From Phycisphaerales bacterium (lineage in GTDB: Bacteria > Planctomycetota > Phycisphaerae > UBA1845): a stretch of 62,878 bases of DNA. Both the position numbers and the translations under genes were made by a program. Under the pieces are notes generated by a model that worked only from the letters and a program-made list of their open reading frames with translations, searched no databases and was not told where the DNA came from. Location of the stretch: NCBI GenBank assembly GCA_020852275.1, contig JADZBE010000025.1:1-62878 (forward strand), read 5' to 3'. Positions 1 through 8,018 of this stretch are shown one piece after another (within the stretch, counting starts at the first letter, position 1; each line of letters begins with the position of its first letter).

Positions 1-2
1 AC

Positions 3-1751
3 GGCGTGACCACCACGGTCACGCTGGACGACGCTGGGCGGACTTCGACGCTCTCGCGCGACGGCGTGACGGCCGAGTACACCTATGACGACCGCGGGCT
101 GGTGACGCAGGTGGATTACGGCAACGGCGCGCGGGTACAATACGCCTACGACGACGATCAGCGGGTCGTCCGCATCGAGCATTTCGACGACGCGCCGCAG
201 ACGGTGCTGAAGCTCGAGTATGAGTACAACGACCGCGATCTGCCGGTCTCGCTGACGGAAAGCGACGAAAGCGGCCTGTTCGCGGAGGTCGCGTTCGCCT
301 ATGACGACCGCGGGCGGCTGATGGCCGAGTCGCGGATGGTGGCGGCGGGGCCTTCGCCGGAGTATGATCTGGCGTACCAATACGACCAGGCCGGCAACCG
401 GGTGATGAAGATCGACGCGCTCAACCAGATCGAGACGGCCTACGTGTACGACGTGGACGACGCCGGCGTCTTTCGCAGCGACAACAACCGGCTCATGCTC
501 TACGAAACGTGGGACACGAGCGGCGAGTCGAGCGTGCTCGTCTCGACGACGTGGTATGTGTACGGCGACGACGACGCGGGCCACGACGAGCGCGAGGGCA
601 ACCCCGCGTGGATCATCACGGAAAACGAGTCCGACCCCGGCCTCTACACTGCGACGCACTTTGTCTATGACCTCGCGCAGCGCGTATGGCTGATGCTCGG
701 CGAGACATGGCAGGCCGACGGCGCGGACGAAGGCGACTGCCCGGATAATTATGATGTCGTCTGGGCGCGCGAGTTCCGCTATGACAGCGCCCGCGCGCGC
801 TATTTGAACCGTGAGTTGGATCCGGAAGAGTTGGAAAGCGGCGAGCTGGTCACGCTCACGGAGACGTGGACGGACTACGACGGCGACTCCTTCGGTGCCG
901 GGCCTTTCGGCGACACGGCGTATGGCGACTTCACCGTGGAAGCCGGCTCGCCTCCGACGCTGACGGACCTGCGCAGCTTCGAGCCGGGCCTGGCGATGAA
1001 GGACCCCATCGACGAGTCCACCGGCATCAGCTACACCCACGGCGACCTCATCGGCTCGACGCGCGGCACGACGGACTCCACCGGCGCCCCATCCACCGGC
1101 GCCTCCGGCTCGCCAGTCACCTACACCGCCTTCGGCGAACGTTTGGATTCGGATGACAACCTCCGCTACGCCTACGCGGGAGCTTGGGGCTACCAATCCC
1201 ATGACTTCCCATCCGGCGAGGGCGTAAACCCGATCCCATTCCTCCACATCGGCTGGCGGTACTACGATCCGGGAACGGGCCGGTTCCTGCAGAGGGACCC
1301 GATTGGAATCGGTGGGGGAGTGAACACATATGCGTACGTCCGTTCAATTCCGACAGCTTCCACCGATCCACTGGGACTGATTCCTCCTGGGAATATTGAC
1401 CCGGACGATATTGACTGGACTAGGATGCCCCGACCTTCCGGGCTTCCCCGTGGCTTGCCGGGACCAGCCAATGGGATACCAAATCGACGACCGCGCCCAA
1501 GTCCAACACCGCCCGCGAAGTCGGGTCCAGGAATCGTTTATAACGTGTCTGGCTTCTGCTACTCGTGTGTTCACGCTGGCCATATCCTTGCACCCGCTAT
1601 CCCTGCTACGGCTGGAACCGTTGTCGGCGACATCGTATGCACTTTGTTTGTTGTACCTTGGGCATGCGGAGATTACACCCCCGGAGAGTATACATACACG
1701 ATGTGGCGCGACGCGATACGGAAGGTAAGGGAGGGCTTTCATGAGCACTAA
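3..1751 (+). CDS. RHS repeat protein with variable C-terminal tip (5' end outside window)
   Basis: The open frame runs in from the window edge, so the N-terminus is missing. The first 420 or so visible residues are YD repeats (YDDRGLVTQ, YGNGARVQYAYDDDQR, YDQAGNR). They are followed by an insert seen in all RHS copies here (TDYDGD, LRSFEPGLA) and by the RHS core end RFLQRDPIG near residue 426 and DPLG near 456. RHS proteins form a shell that encapsulates a cleaved C-terminal toxin. The last 125 residues are unlike the other copies, with four Cys and a hydrophobic stretch, and I do not recognise the fold. The stop codon overlaps the start of the next gene by 11 bases, which suggests translational coupling to a cognate immunity gene. 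Toxin function is inferred from architecture only. Confidence 0.85.
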   Translation, partial: GVTTTVTLDDAGRTSTLSRDGVTAEYTYDDRGLVTQVDYGNGARVQYAYDDDQRVVRIEHFDDAPQTVLKLEYEYNDRDLPVSLTESDESGLFAEVAFAYDDRGRLMAESRMVAAGPSPEYDLAYQYDQAGNRVMKIDALNQIETAYVYDVDDAGVFRSDNNRLMLYETWDTSGESSVLVSTTWYVYGDDDAGHDEREGNPAWIITENESDPGLYTATHFVYDLAQRVWLMLGETWQADGADEGDCPDNYDVVWAREFRYDSARARYLNRELDPEELESGELVTLTETWTDYDGDSFGAGPFGDTAYGDFTVEAGSPPTLTDLRSFEPGLAMKDPIDESTGISYTHGDLIGSTRGTTDSTGAPSTGASGSPVTYTAFGERLDSDDNLRYAYAGAWGYQSHDFPSGEGVNPIPFLHIGWRYYDPGTGRFLQRDPIGIGGGVNTYAYVRSIPTASTDPLGLIPPGNIDPDDIDWTRMPRPSGLPRGLPGPANGIPNRRPRPSPTPPAKSGPGIVYNVSGFCYSCVHAGHILAPAIPATAGTVVGDIVCTLFVVPWACGDYTPGEYTYTMWRDAIRKVREGFHEH

Positions 1752-2184
1752 GCCTAGTCAGCCTGGTGATACGCTCGCGATAATTCGGCGTACTCGCTGG
1801 ACAGTAGGTGTATTATTGCTGTTCCATTGTTGCCATATTGCCATCGCGGTCGCGGCGGCGCCGTCCGACAAGCTGGTGGCCAAGAATGTAGTTCCTGCGA
1901 CGGTTCTCAATTGCATATTGGTGGGATATGGAATATGGGCTACGATTGGGGCACGTCCACGCACGTTGGCGTTGAGCGGGTGTGTGTTTGGCTCGCTTTC
2001 GCTCATTGGCGTTCTCGTTGGGATCGCATTCCTTATGAGGAGCAACGGGACGCGAGAGATGATATTGATTGGCTTGGACGCTGGCTATTTTGCATGGGGA
2101 ATATTGACCATTAACATGAGTATGAGGCTCATGAGGGAAGAAAGGGTGGGCAAGAAAGAGCTGTTTTCTTCCTGCATACGTTGA
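1741..2184 (+). CDS. small four-helix membrane protein, candidate immunity protein
   Basis: A 147-residue protein with four likely membrane helices near residues 22-40, 50-71, 77-100 and 107-127, and short charged ends. It has no family signature I recognise. The ATG lies inside the last codons of the upstream RHS gene (11-base overlap), as immunity genes often follow their toxins. Codon use is more AT-rich than in the RHS core, which fits an independently acquired tip/immunity cassette. An immunity role is inferred from position. If correct, the partner toxin may act at or near the membrane. Confidence 0.6.
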   Translation: MSTKPSQPGDTLAIIRRTRWTVGVLLLFHCCHIAIAVAAAPSDKLVAKNVVPATVLNCILVGYGIWATIGARPRTLALSGCVFGSLSLIGVLVGIAFLMRSNGTREMILIGLDAGYFAWGILTINMSMRLMREERVGKKELFSSCIR

Positions 2185-2242
2185 TAGGATGGGATGGAGA
2201 TAATGCTCCCTGAACTTACAGTCGCTGATTTCCGGTTCACCA

Positions 2243-4285
2243 ATGCAGACGCCGCCGGGCTTCCCCGCTCCGCCATGCTCCGTCGATCCGCCGACGCTGG
2301 CGGGATGCTGGACGGCCTCGTACACCAAGATGGGCCAGATGACCGACGTGTCCGTCAACATCGCCTCGAACTGCAACGATCCGCAGACGCGGGATTTTCA
2401 CAACGAGTTCGACAAGCTCGGTCGCACCACGCTGTCGCGCATTACGTCCGAGGAATGGCCTTCCGGGACGCCTTCGCGGCAGTTTTCGTACAGCCCCGAA
2501 TGGGCCGATGACGGGTCCGTCACGCGCACCGGCCCGGACGGCGTGACGACCACGGTCACACTGGACGACGCCGGACGGCCTCTCATCGCCACGCGAGGGT
2601 CCGGGGCTGCCGCGATCTCGGCCATGTACACCTACACCTCGCGCGGGCTGGTCGATCATCTCGACTACGGCAACGGCGCGCGGGTACAATACGCCTACGA
2701 CGACGACCAGCGGCTGCTGTGGATCGAGCACAAGGCCGCGGGCGGCGGGACAATCATGAAGCTGGGGTACACCTACAACCCGCGCGACCTGCCGACGCAG
2801 ATCGTCGAGAGCGACGCGGGCGGGGCGTATGCGACGGTGACGTTCACCTATGACAACCGCGGGCGGCTGATTGCCGAGGCGCGCAGCGTCTCGCGCGGGA
2901 CGACGCCGGCGTATGACCTCGAATATGTGTACGACCAGGGCGGCAACCGCGTGGCCAAGCTCGACAACATCGCCAATCGCCGCGTGCTCTATACGTATGA
3001 CATCAGCGCGCCGACGACCTATGGGTCCGACAACAACCGGCTGATGTTCTACGAAACGTACGACACCAGCGGCACGCCGTGGGTGCACCTGTCCACCACG
3101 TGGTACAGTTACAACGCCCAGGGCAACGCTACGCGGATCGTCACCGAATCCGCCGCCACGCCGGCCGATCCCGTGCAGGCCACGCGCTTCGTGTACAACC
3201 ACTCCCAACAGGTGTCCTACATCGTGGGCGAGCAGTGGTACAGCGGCAATACCGATTGCAATACGTACACCATCACCTACGCGCGCGAGTTCCGCTACGA
3301 CGCGGCCCGGGCGCGGTACCTCAACCGCGAACTGGACCCATCGCTCTTCCGCCAGGGCGTCTTCCAGTCGGTCACCAATGGCGACACCTGGTCCGACTAC
3401 GACGGCGATTCCATATACAATGATTTCCAAGTCACCCCCGGCACGCCGCCCACAGTCACCAATCTCCGCAGCTTCGAGCCGGGCTTGGCCCAGCAAGACC
3501 CGCAAGGCCAATCCACCGGCACCAAGTACACCCATAGTGACCGCCTAGGCACATTGCGAACCCAAACCGATTCCGGCGGCTCCGCCCTCGCCACAGCAAC
3601 CTTCACCGCCTTCGGCGAACGCATCGACAGCGGCGCCTACCAGCGCTACAGCTACGCAGGGGCATGGGGCTACCACTCCCACAACTTCCCAAGTGGAGAA
3701 GGCGCGACCCCCATCCCCTTCCTGCACGTCGGGGCCAGGTACTATGACCCCACCACTGGGAGGTTTCTGCAAAGAGATCCAATCGGAGTTGGTGGCGGTT
3801 GGAATGTGTACCTCTATTGTGAAGCGAATCCGGTGATTCGTATCGATCCGTCAGGTCACTTCTCGAGCGTTGAAGGATCGGTTCTCGTTGGCGCGCTCAC
3901 GGCTGCCGAAGTTGCGGAGCTCTTGGGCTACACTGTGGCGACCGTCGCCGTCTACAACATAGGCGTCGCAGCGACTGCACTGTGTGCCAAAGCGGCAACC
4001 GATGTGCTGGTCGGACCGGGACAAGGACCACCAAATGGACCAAGTGGCAAACCGAAGCGCCACTGGCCGCGATTCCCATCTCGCAGCAGAGCCGAAGACG
4101 CTGCTAGAGAAGTCGGAAAGGGCAACCCGCCGATCGAGCATCCGAACCCCACGAAAGGCCCGCCTCATTTCCATCCGGCACGTCCGGACGGAACCAAGGT
4201 TCCAGGCCCACATTTTGAATATCCGAAGGGCTTTATTCATCCGCTTCCCGGCCCTGGCTGGGAAGAGGATATGATAAATCCATGA
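2243..4285 (+). CDS. RHS repeat protein with His-rich C-terminal tip
   Basis: A 680-residue RHS protein. The N-terminus begins in mid-repeat sequence with no signal peptide, so this is probably a displaced partial copy rather than a full RHS gene, and the ATG chosen is only the first in frame. YD repeats extend to about residue 500, RFLQRDPIG is near 507 and DPSG near 534. The tip, roughly residues 536-680, has an Ala/Val-rich hydrophobic segment, then a basic linker, then a compact motif with HPNP, HFHPARPDG and PHFEYP. That His pattern is reminiscent of metal-dependent nuclease-type polymorphic toxin tips, but I cannot name the family. DNA of the core from about 2641 to 3165 is nearly identical to the broken copy at 6622-7180. 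Confidence 0.75.
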   Translation: MQTPPGFPAPPCSVDPPTLAGCWTASYTKMGQMTDVSVNIASNCNDPQTRDFHNEFDKLGRTTLSRITSEEWPSGTPSRQFSYSPEWADDGSVTRTGPDGVTTTVTLDDAGRPLIATRGSGAAAISAMYTYTSRGLVDHLDYGNGARVQYAYDDDQRLLWIEHKAAGGGTIMKLGYTYNPRDLPTQIVESDAGGAYATVTFTYDNRGRLIAEARSVSRGTTPAYDLEYVYDQGGNRVAKLDNIANRRVLYTYDISAPTTYGSDNNRLMFYETYDTSGTPWVHLSTTWYSYNAQGNATRIVTESAATPADPVQATRFVYNHSQQVSYIVGEQWYSGNTDCNTYTITYAREFRYDAARARYLNRELDPSLFRQGVFQSVTNGDTWSDYDGDSIYNDFQVTPGTPPTVTNLRSFEPGLAQQDPQGQSTGTKYTHSDRLGTLRTQTDSGGSALATATFTAFGERIDSGAYQRYSYAGAWGYHSHNFPSGEGATPIPFLHVGARYYDPTTGRFLQRDPIGVGGGWNVYLYCEANPVIRIDPSGHFSSVEGSVLVGALTAAEVAELLGYTVATVAVYNIGVAATALCAKAATDVLVGPGQGPPNGPSGKPKRHWPRFPSRSRAEDAAREVGKGNPPIEHPNPTKGPPHFHPARPDGTKVPGPHFEYPKGFIHPLPGPGWEEDMINP

Positions 4286-4301
4286 CCGCGTAGTCTTACT
4301 T

Positions 4302-4748
4302 ATGACGGACTCTCGTGCGACATCGGAGGAGTACATTGAGGAGCTAGCGCACCTGGTAGCAAGCTTTGTTCTGCCGGAGCGACGTTCACGTTGGTTGAAT
4401 CTTGCGCAGACAGCCAAGGGCTTGAAGAAACTTCGTGCTCGCTGGGCCCACCTGATTACCGACTTGGAGCTTGGCTGCTTCCAACAGGTGATGCCATCAA
4501 TGCAATCGCCGTTGGGTATCCTCACGTTGCTCGACCGTCTTAACGCGCCGAGGAGATGTTTTGTCTTGTCTGAGAATCCTGCGATTGATGGTTCCCGGAT
4601 GCCATTGCAGGAAGCACTCAAGAGCGTCGTGGGTGCTGGGTTTGGCTCTTTCGTTTCTTGCATTCCGGGCCAGTTGGTTTACTTTGAAGGAGAAGACGTG
4701 GGTGACCGCCTGATCGGTAGGGCGCGCGTTCCAATTCACCCAAGGTAA
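4302..4748 (+). CDS. hypothetical protein, candidate immunity protein of second RHS cassette
   Basis: A soluble 148-residue protein starting 16 bases after the RHS stop codon, with no signal peptide or membrane helix. The N-terminal half is helical and basic. The C-terminal half reads like a small alpha/beta domain (RCFVLSENPAIDG, GSFVSCIPGQLVYFEGE). I do not recognise the family. There is no clear Shine-Dalgarno, so the start is uncertain. The next RHS core fragment begins only about ten bases after the stop. This exact packing of tip, small gene and next core is repeated downstream and is the main reason for an immunity call. Confidence 0.6.
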   Translation: MTDSRATSEEYIEELAHLVASFVLPERRSRWLNLAQTAKGLKKLRARWAHLITDLELGCFQQVMPSMQSPLGILTLLDRLNAPRRCFVLSENPAIDGSRMPLQEALKSVVGAGFGSFVSCIPGQLVYFEGEDVGDRLIGRARVPIHPR

Positions 4749-4758
4749 GGCCGAGAAC

Positions 4759-6378
4759 TTGCTGGAGCGGGTCAATTACGGCAACGGGGCGCACGTCGAG
4801 CATGAGTACGACGACGACCAGCGGCTCCTTTCCGTCGAGCATTACGACGCTGCGGCGGTCTTGATCCTCGGGCTGGGGTATCAGTACAATACGCGGGACC
4901 TACCTGTTTCGATCACCGAATCGAACGGCGGCGGGACGCTGGCCGTGGTGGGATTTGAGTACGACAACCGCGGGCGGCTGATCGGCGAGTCGCGGACGGG
5001 GGCGGTTCCGTATGATTTGGAGTATTCCTACGACCAGGCCGGCAACCGCACGAGCAAAATGGACAACGTGGCCTCGCTGCTGACGCTGTATGAGTACGAC
5101 GTGGACGACCCGGTGAGCTACCAGTCGGACAACAACCGTCTGATGAAAAGCGAGACGTATGACGTGGCCGGCACGCCGGTGCTGGTGAGCACGACGTGGT
5201 ATTATTACGTCGTGGACCGCAGCTCGTACAGCTATGATGAGGGGAATGTCAACCGCATCGTGACGGTGGACCACACGCTCTCTGGAACACCCCACTACAC
5301 GTGCGTGCGCATGGAATACGACAAGGCCCAGCGGGTGTCGTTCATGCTCGGCGAGGAATGGGACGAGGACGGCCCCGACGGCGACTCGTGCCCGGATAAT
5401 TACACCATCACTTGGGCGCGCGAATTCCGTTACGACGCGGCCCGGGCGCGCTATCTGAACCGCGAACTCGACCCCGGCGCCAATGGCCTGATGCACACGC
5501 CGTATCCCGAATACGTCGCGCTCTCCGAATCGTGGACGGACTACGACGGCGACGAGTCCTACAACGACTTCGAAATCGCCGCCGGCAGCCCGCCGACGAT
5601 CGACAACCTGCGCAGTTTCGAGCCGGGCCTGAGCGCCAAAGACCCCGACGACCAGCCGTCCGGAATCTCTTATTATCACTCCGACATGCTCGGCACTACG
5701 CGCACCATGTCCGACTCCGCCGGCACCGCATCTAATGCCGTGGCCTACACTGCCTTCGGCGAACGCATCGACAGCGGAACCTCCCCGCGCTACGGCTACG
5801 CCGGAAGCTGGGGCTACCAATCGAATGACTTCCCCAGCGGCGGAGGCGCAGAACCCATCCCGTTCCTGCACGTCGGCTGGAGATTTTATGACCCGGGCAC
5901 GGGGAGGTTCCTCCAGAGGGATCCGATTGGAATCGCCGGCGGATTGAACATATATGCCTATGTGAGCAATGTAGTAACCTCTATGGTCGATCCATTAGGG
6001 CTGGAGGATGAGGGCGCGGTGCCGTGGCCATGGGGTCAAGGACCATATCGCCCTGGTGCTCCACCTGAGGAACTATCCGCCGCTGAACCCGCTCGGCAGT
6101 TCGCATTCGTGGTGTATGGCTCAATCTTCTCTTGTGGTTGTGCAGGAAGAGTTTTGCCCTACGCCACGCGATATCTGCCATTGAGATACCAAGCAACCCA
6201 TGCGATCCCCCGACTTGTGCAGAACAATCTTACCCATACTGTCGTTCAAAATGCGGTGAGGCATGGAACTCGCATCGCAGGCAACCAGCTGGGCCGTTCG
6301 CTGTGGTGTTATGAGAATGTTCGAGTCGTAACAAACTACGCGAACTTGGTTATCACAGCATGGAAGACCAGTCACTGA
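4759..6378 (+). CDS. 5'-truncated RHS core with C-terminal tip (orphan cassette)
   Basis: The open frame enters the RHS repeat abruptly at a YGNGAHVEHEYDDD repeat. The only start available is TTG with no convincing ribosome site, so the copy is probably an orphan cassette that is silent unless recombined onto a complete RHS N-terminus. It encodes about 539 residues, with RFLQRDPIG near residue 383 and DPLG near 413. The final 125-residue tip is different from the other cassettes, rich in His, Arg and Tyr with a few Cys, and not recognised. The stop is followed three bases later by the AAGGAG ribosome site of the DUF2283-like gene. Confidence 0.65.
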   Translation: MLERVNYGNGAHVEHEYDDDQRLLSVEHYDAAAVLILGLGYQYNTRDLPVSITESNGGGTLAVVGFEYDNRGRLIGESRTGAVPYDLEYSYDQAGNRTSKMDNVASLLTLYEYDVDDPVSYQSDNNRLMKSETYDVAGTPVLVSTTWYYYVVDRSSYSYDEGNVNRIVTVDHTLSGTPHYTCVRMEYDKAQRVSFMLGEEWDEDGPDGDSCPDNYTITWAREFRYDAARARYLNRELDPGANGLMHTPYPEYVALSESWTDYDGDESYNDFEIAAGSPPTIDNLRSFEPGLSAKDPDDQPSGISYYHSDMLGTTRTMSDSAGTASNAVAYTAFGERIDSGTSPRYGYAGSWGYQSNDFPSGGGAEPIPFLHVGWRFYDPGTGRFLQRDPIGIAGGLNIYAYVSNVVTSMVDPLGLEDEGAVPWPWGQGPYRPGAPPEELSAAEPARQFAFVVYGSIFSCGCAGRVLPYATRYLPLRYQATHAIPRLVQNNLTHTVVQNAVRHGTRIAGNQLGRSLWCYENVRVVTNYANLVITAWKTSH

Positions 6379-6395
6379 GTAAGGAGCGCTGGCTT

Positions 6396-6614
6396 ATGCA
6401 TCTACCTTACATCACTTATGAACCACGAATCGACGCGGCACACATCTACCTTGCTGATCCTGCGCCAGGGATAGTGACTCTTTCCATTCAGGCAATCTCT
6501 CAAGAAGTGCTGCTTGATTTGGATGCAGAAGGCCGCTTGGTGGGCATCGAAGTTCTTTCCGCCAGAGAAAGATTGCGTCCGGAGCTTCTGGCATCCGCTG
6601 ACCCAAAGACATAG
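6396..6614 (+). CDS. DUF2283-like small protein in immunity position
   Basis: A 72-residue protein matching the short DUF2283 pattern: YEPRIDAAHIYLAD near the start, then VLLDLDAEGRLVGIEVLSA. The start at 6396 is chosen because AAGGAG lies nine bases upstream; an ATG at 6360 would overlap the RHS stop but lacks a ribosome site. DUF2283 proteins are small, mostly beta, and of unknown function. Here the gene sits exactly where the other cassettes have their small downstream gene, so it may be the immunity protein for the third RHS tip. The next RHS fragment starts about ten bases after the stop codon. Confidence 0.7.
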   Translation: MHLPYITYEPRIDAAHIYLADPAPGIVTLSIQAISQEVLLDLDAEGRLVGIEVLSARERLRPELLASADPKT

Positions 6615-6621
6615 CGGCCCT

Positions 6622-7180
6622 TGCGATTGGCGGGCTGGTCGATCATCTCGACTACGGCAACGGGGCGCAGGTACAATACGCCTGCGACGACGACCAGCGG
6701 CTGCTGTCGATCGAGCACTAGGCCGCGGGGGGCGGGACGATCATGAAGCTGGAGTACGCGTACAACACGCGCGACTTGCGGACGCAGATCGTCGAGAGCG
6801 ACGCGGGCGGGGCGTATGCGACGGCGACGTTCACGTATGACAACCGCGGGCGGCGGCTCGGAGAGCCGCCCCACCGAGCGGCTGATCGCCGAGGTGCGCA
6901 GCGTCTCGCGCGGGACGACGCCGGCGTATGACTTGGAGTATGTGTACGACCAGGGCGGAAACCGCTTGGCCAAGATCGACAACATCGTGAGTCGCCGCGT
7001 GCTGTACACCTATGATATCAGCGCGCCGACGACCTATGGGTCCGACAACAACCGGCTGATGTTCTACGAGACGTACGACACCAGCGGCACGCCGTGGGTG
7101 CGCCTGTCCACCACGTGGTGTGGCTACAACCCGCAGGGAAACGCCACGCGGATCGTCGCCGAGTCGGCCACGCCGGCGAA
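6622..7180 (+). pseudogene. broken RHS core fragment
   Basis: DNA closely matches the RHS core at 2641-3165 but cannot encode a protein. Three lesions are visible. An AAG codon of the parent copy is TAG here at about 6719. A 28-base insertion at 6851-6878 carries a perfect hairpin and shifts the frame. The core ends abruptly near 7180, before the RFLQRDPIG region, so there is no tip. The 5' breakpoint falls just upstream of the DYGNGA repeat, as it does in the cassette at 4759. Confidence 0.85.
6852..6870. repeat. mobile-looking hairpin inserted in RHS pseudogene
   Basis: Eight-base perfect stem GGCGGCTC / GAGCCGCC around a GGA loop, inside a 28-base insertion relative to the intact RHS copy at 2860-2880. 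Read on the other strand it is the same type as the hairpins at 23923 and 23950: CTC-TCC-GAG core, variable outer stem, and GGTGG flank. Confidence 0.75.
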
Positions 7181-7326
7181 GACCGCCGCTCAACCGGACG
7201 TCAGCAGGAACGTAATGAATGCCAGAATTGCCGCGAATAACCAGACTGAATCCATCGCCAAGCTCCTGTGTTCCCGTGTGTAAGCCCGCAAACCCTGTGC
7301 GAACACCAGTTACCCCGCAGCGCGCC

Positions 7327-7443
7327 AACGCAGGCCGCTCACGCAGCGGGTCCTCGCATCGAGCTCACGCAGGCCGCCCACGCAGCGGGTCCTCGCATCG
7401 AGCCCACGCAGGCCGCCCACGCAGCCGCTCCTCGCATCGTGCC
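7327..7443. repeat. 39-bp tandem repeat, three copies
   Basis: Units start at 7327, 7366 and 7405, each beginning with a version of CACGCAGGCCGCCCACGCAG. A degenerate fourth unit follows to about 7500. The unit is a multiple of three, but the peptides it would give in any frame look unlike a real protein and there is no ribosome site. The 7181-7561 interval otherwise holds nothing convincing. Confidence 0.8.
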
Positions 7444-7561
7444 CACGCAGGTCGTGCATGAAGCGCATTCGAGCAGCGGGTTGCGGCCTCCTGCCCACGT
7501 CGCCCGTTCACGAAGCGCGTCCACTCGGCGCGCTTCCGCGGCGCGCCCCGCCGGCGGGGCG

Positions 7562-7903
7562 CTACTCCGCAGGCTCCAGAATGCACGTCATGCTGCCTTG
7601 GCAGCGCGAAAGGCGTGCGTCGCGACCAAAGGCGTGAATCTGATCCTGCTTGAACTCCGCTCGTTCACGCGTCGTCGTCTCGATCTTCCCCCGACCCGCG
7701 GCGTCCACCTCGATCGCCGTCGCCATGGCCTGCTCCCGAGGGAAGCCGAACAAGCGGTGCAGCATGTCCACGACGTAATCAAACGTGTGATCGTCATCGT
7801 CCAGCAGCACGATGTTGAACAGCGGGATGGGTCTTGGCCTTGTTTCCCCGTGACCGGTTGTGCGAACCTCATGGCGCACGCCCGGCGCTGATTCCGCGAC
7901 CAT
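7562..7903 (-). CDS. clpS: ClpS-like adaptor with altered N-degron pocket
   Basis: A 113-residue protein of ClpS size and layout: a short polar N-terminal tail, then FNIVLLDDDDHTFDYVVDML, RLFGFPREQA, TTTRERAEFKQDQIHAFG and the terminal CILEPAE. ClpS delivers N-degron substrates to ClpA/ClpC. The start at 7903 has GGAGGAG six bases upstream. Two pocket residues usually conserved in ClpS differ: the Asn of the LLNDD motif is Asp, and the His of the VHxxG motif is Asp (EVDAAGRG). The fold call is firm; binding of ordinary N-degrons is uncertain. No clpA/clpC is nearby; lysA lies upstream on the same strand. Confidence 0.8.
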   Translation of the reverse strand: MVAESAPGVRHEVRTTGHGETRPRPIPLFNIVLLDDDDHTFDYVVDMLHRLFGFPREQAMATAIEVDAAGRGKIETTTRERAEFKQDQIHAFGRDARLSRCQGSMTCILEPAE

Positions 7904-8018
7904 GCCAATCTCCTCCAGGGGTTTCCGTGCTTCTTTCTCCTCCTCCGGACCGCGGGAACACGATAGAGAACGAGCTTCGCATTGGCAACCGGGCCACCGC
8001 CCCGGCTCGCGCGCCCGC

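Noticed and set aside
2237..3535. Long leftward open frame of over 400 codons antisense to the second RHS core
   Set aside because: Arg/Val/His-rich shadow of YD-repeat DNA; the same kind of frame appears antisense to the third core. No start context or motif.
7327..7443. Possible CRISPR-like array
   Set aside because: Units abut without unique spacers, so it is an ordinary tandem repeat; the same holds for 9554-9640.
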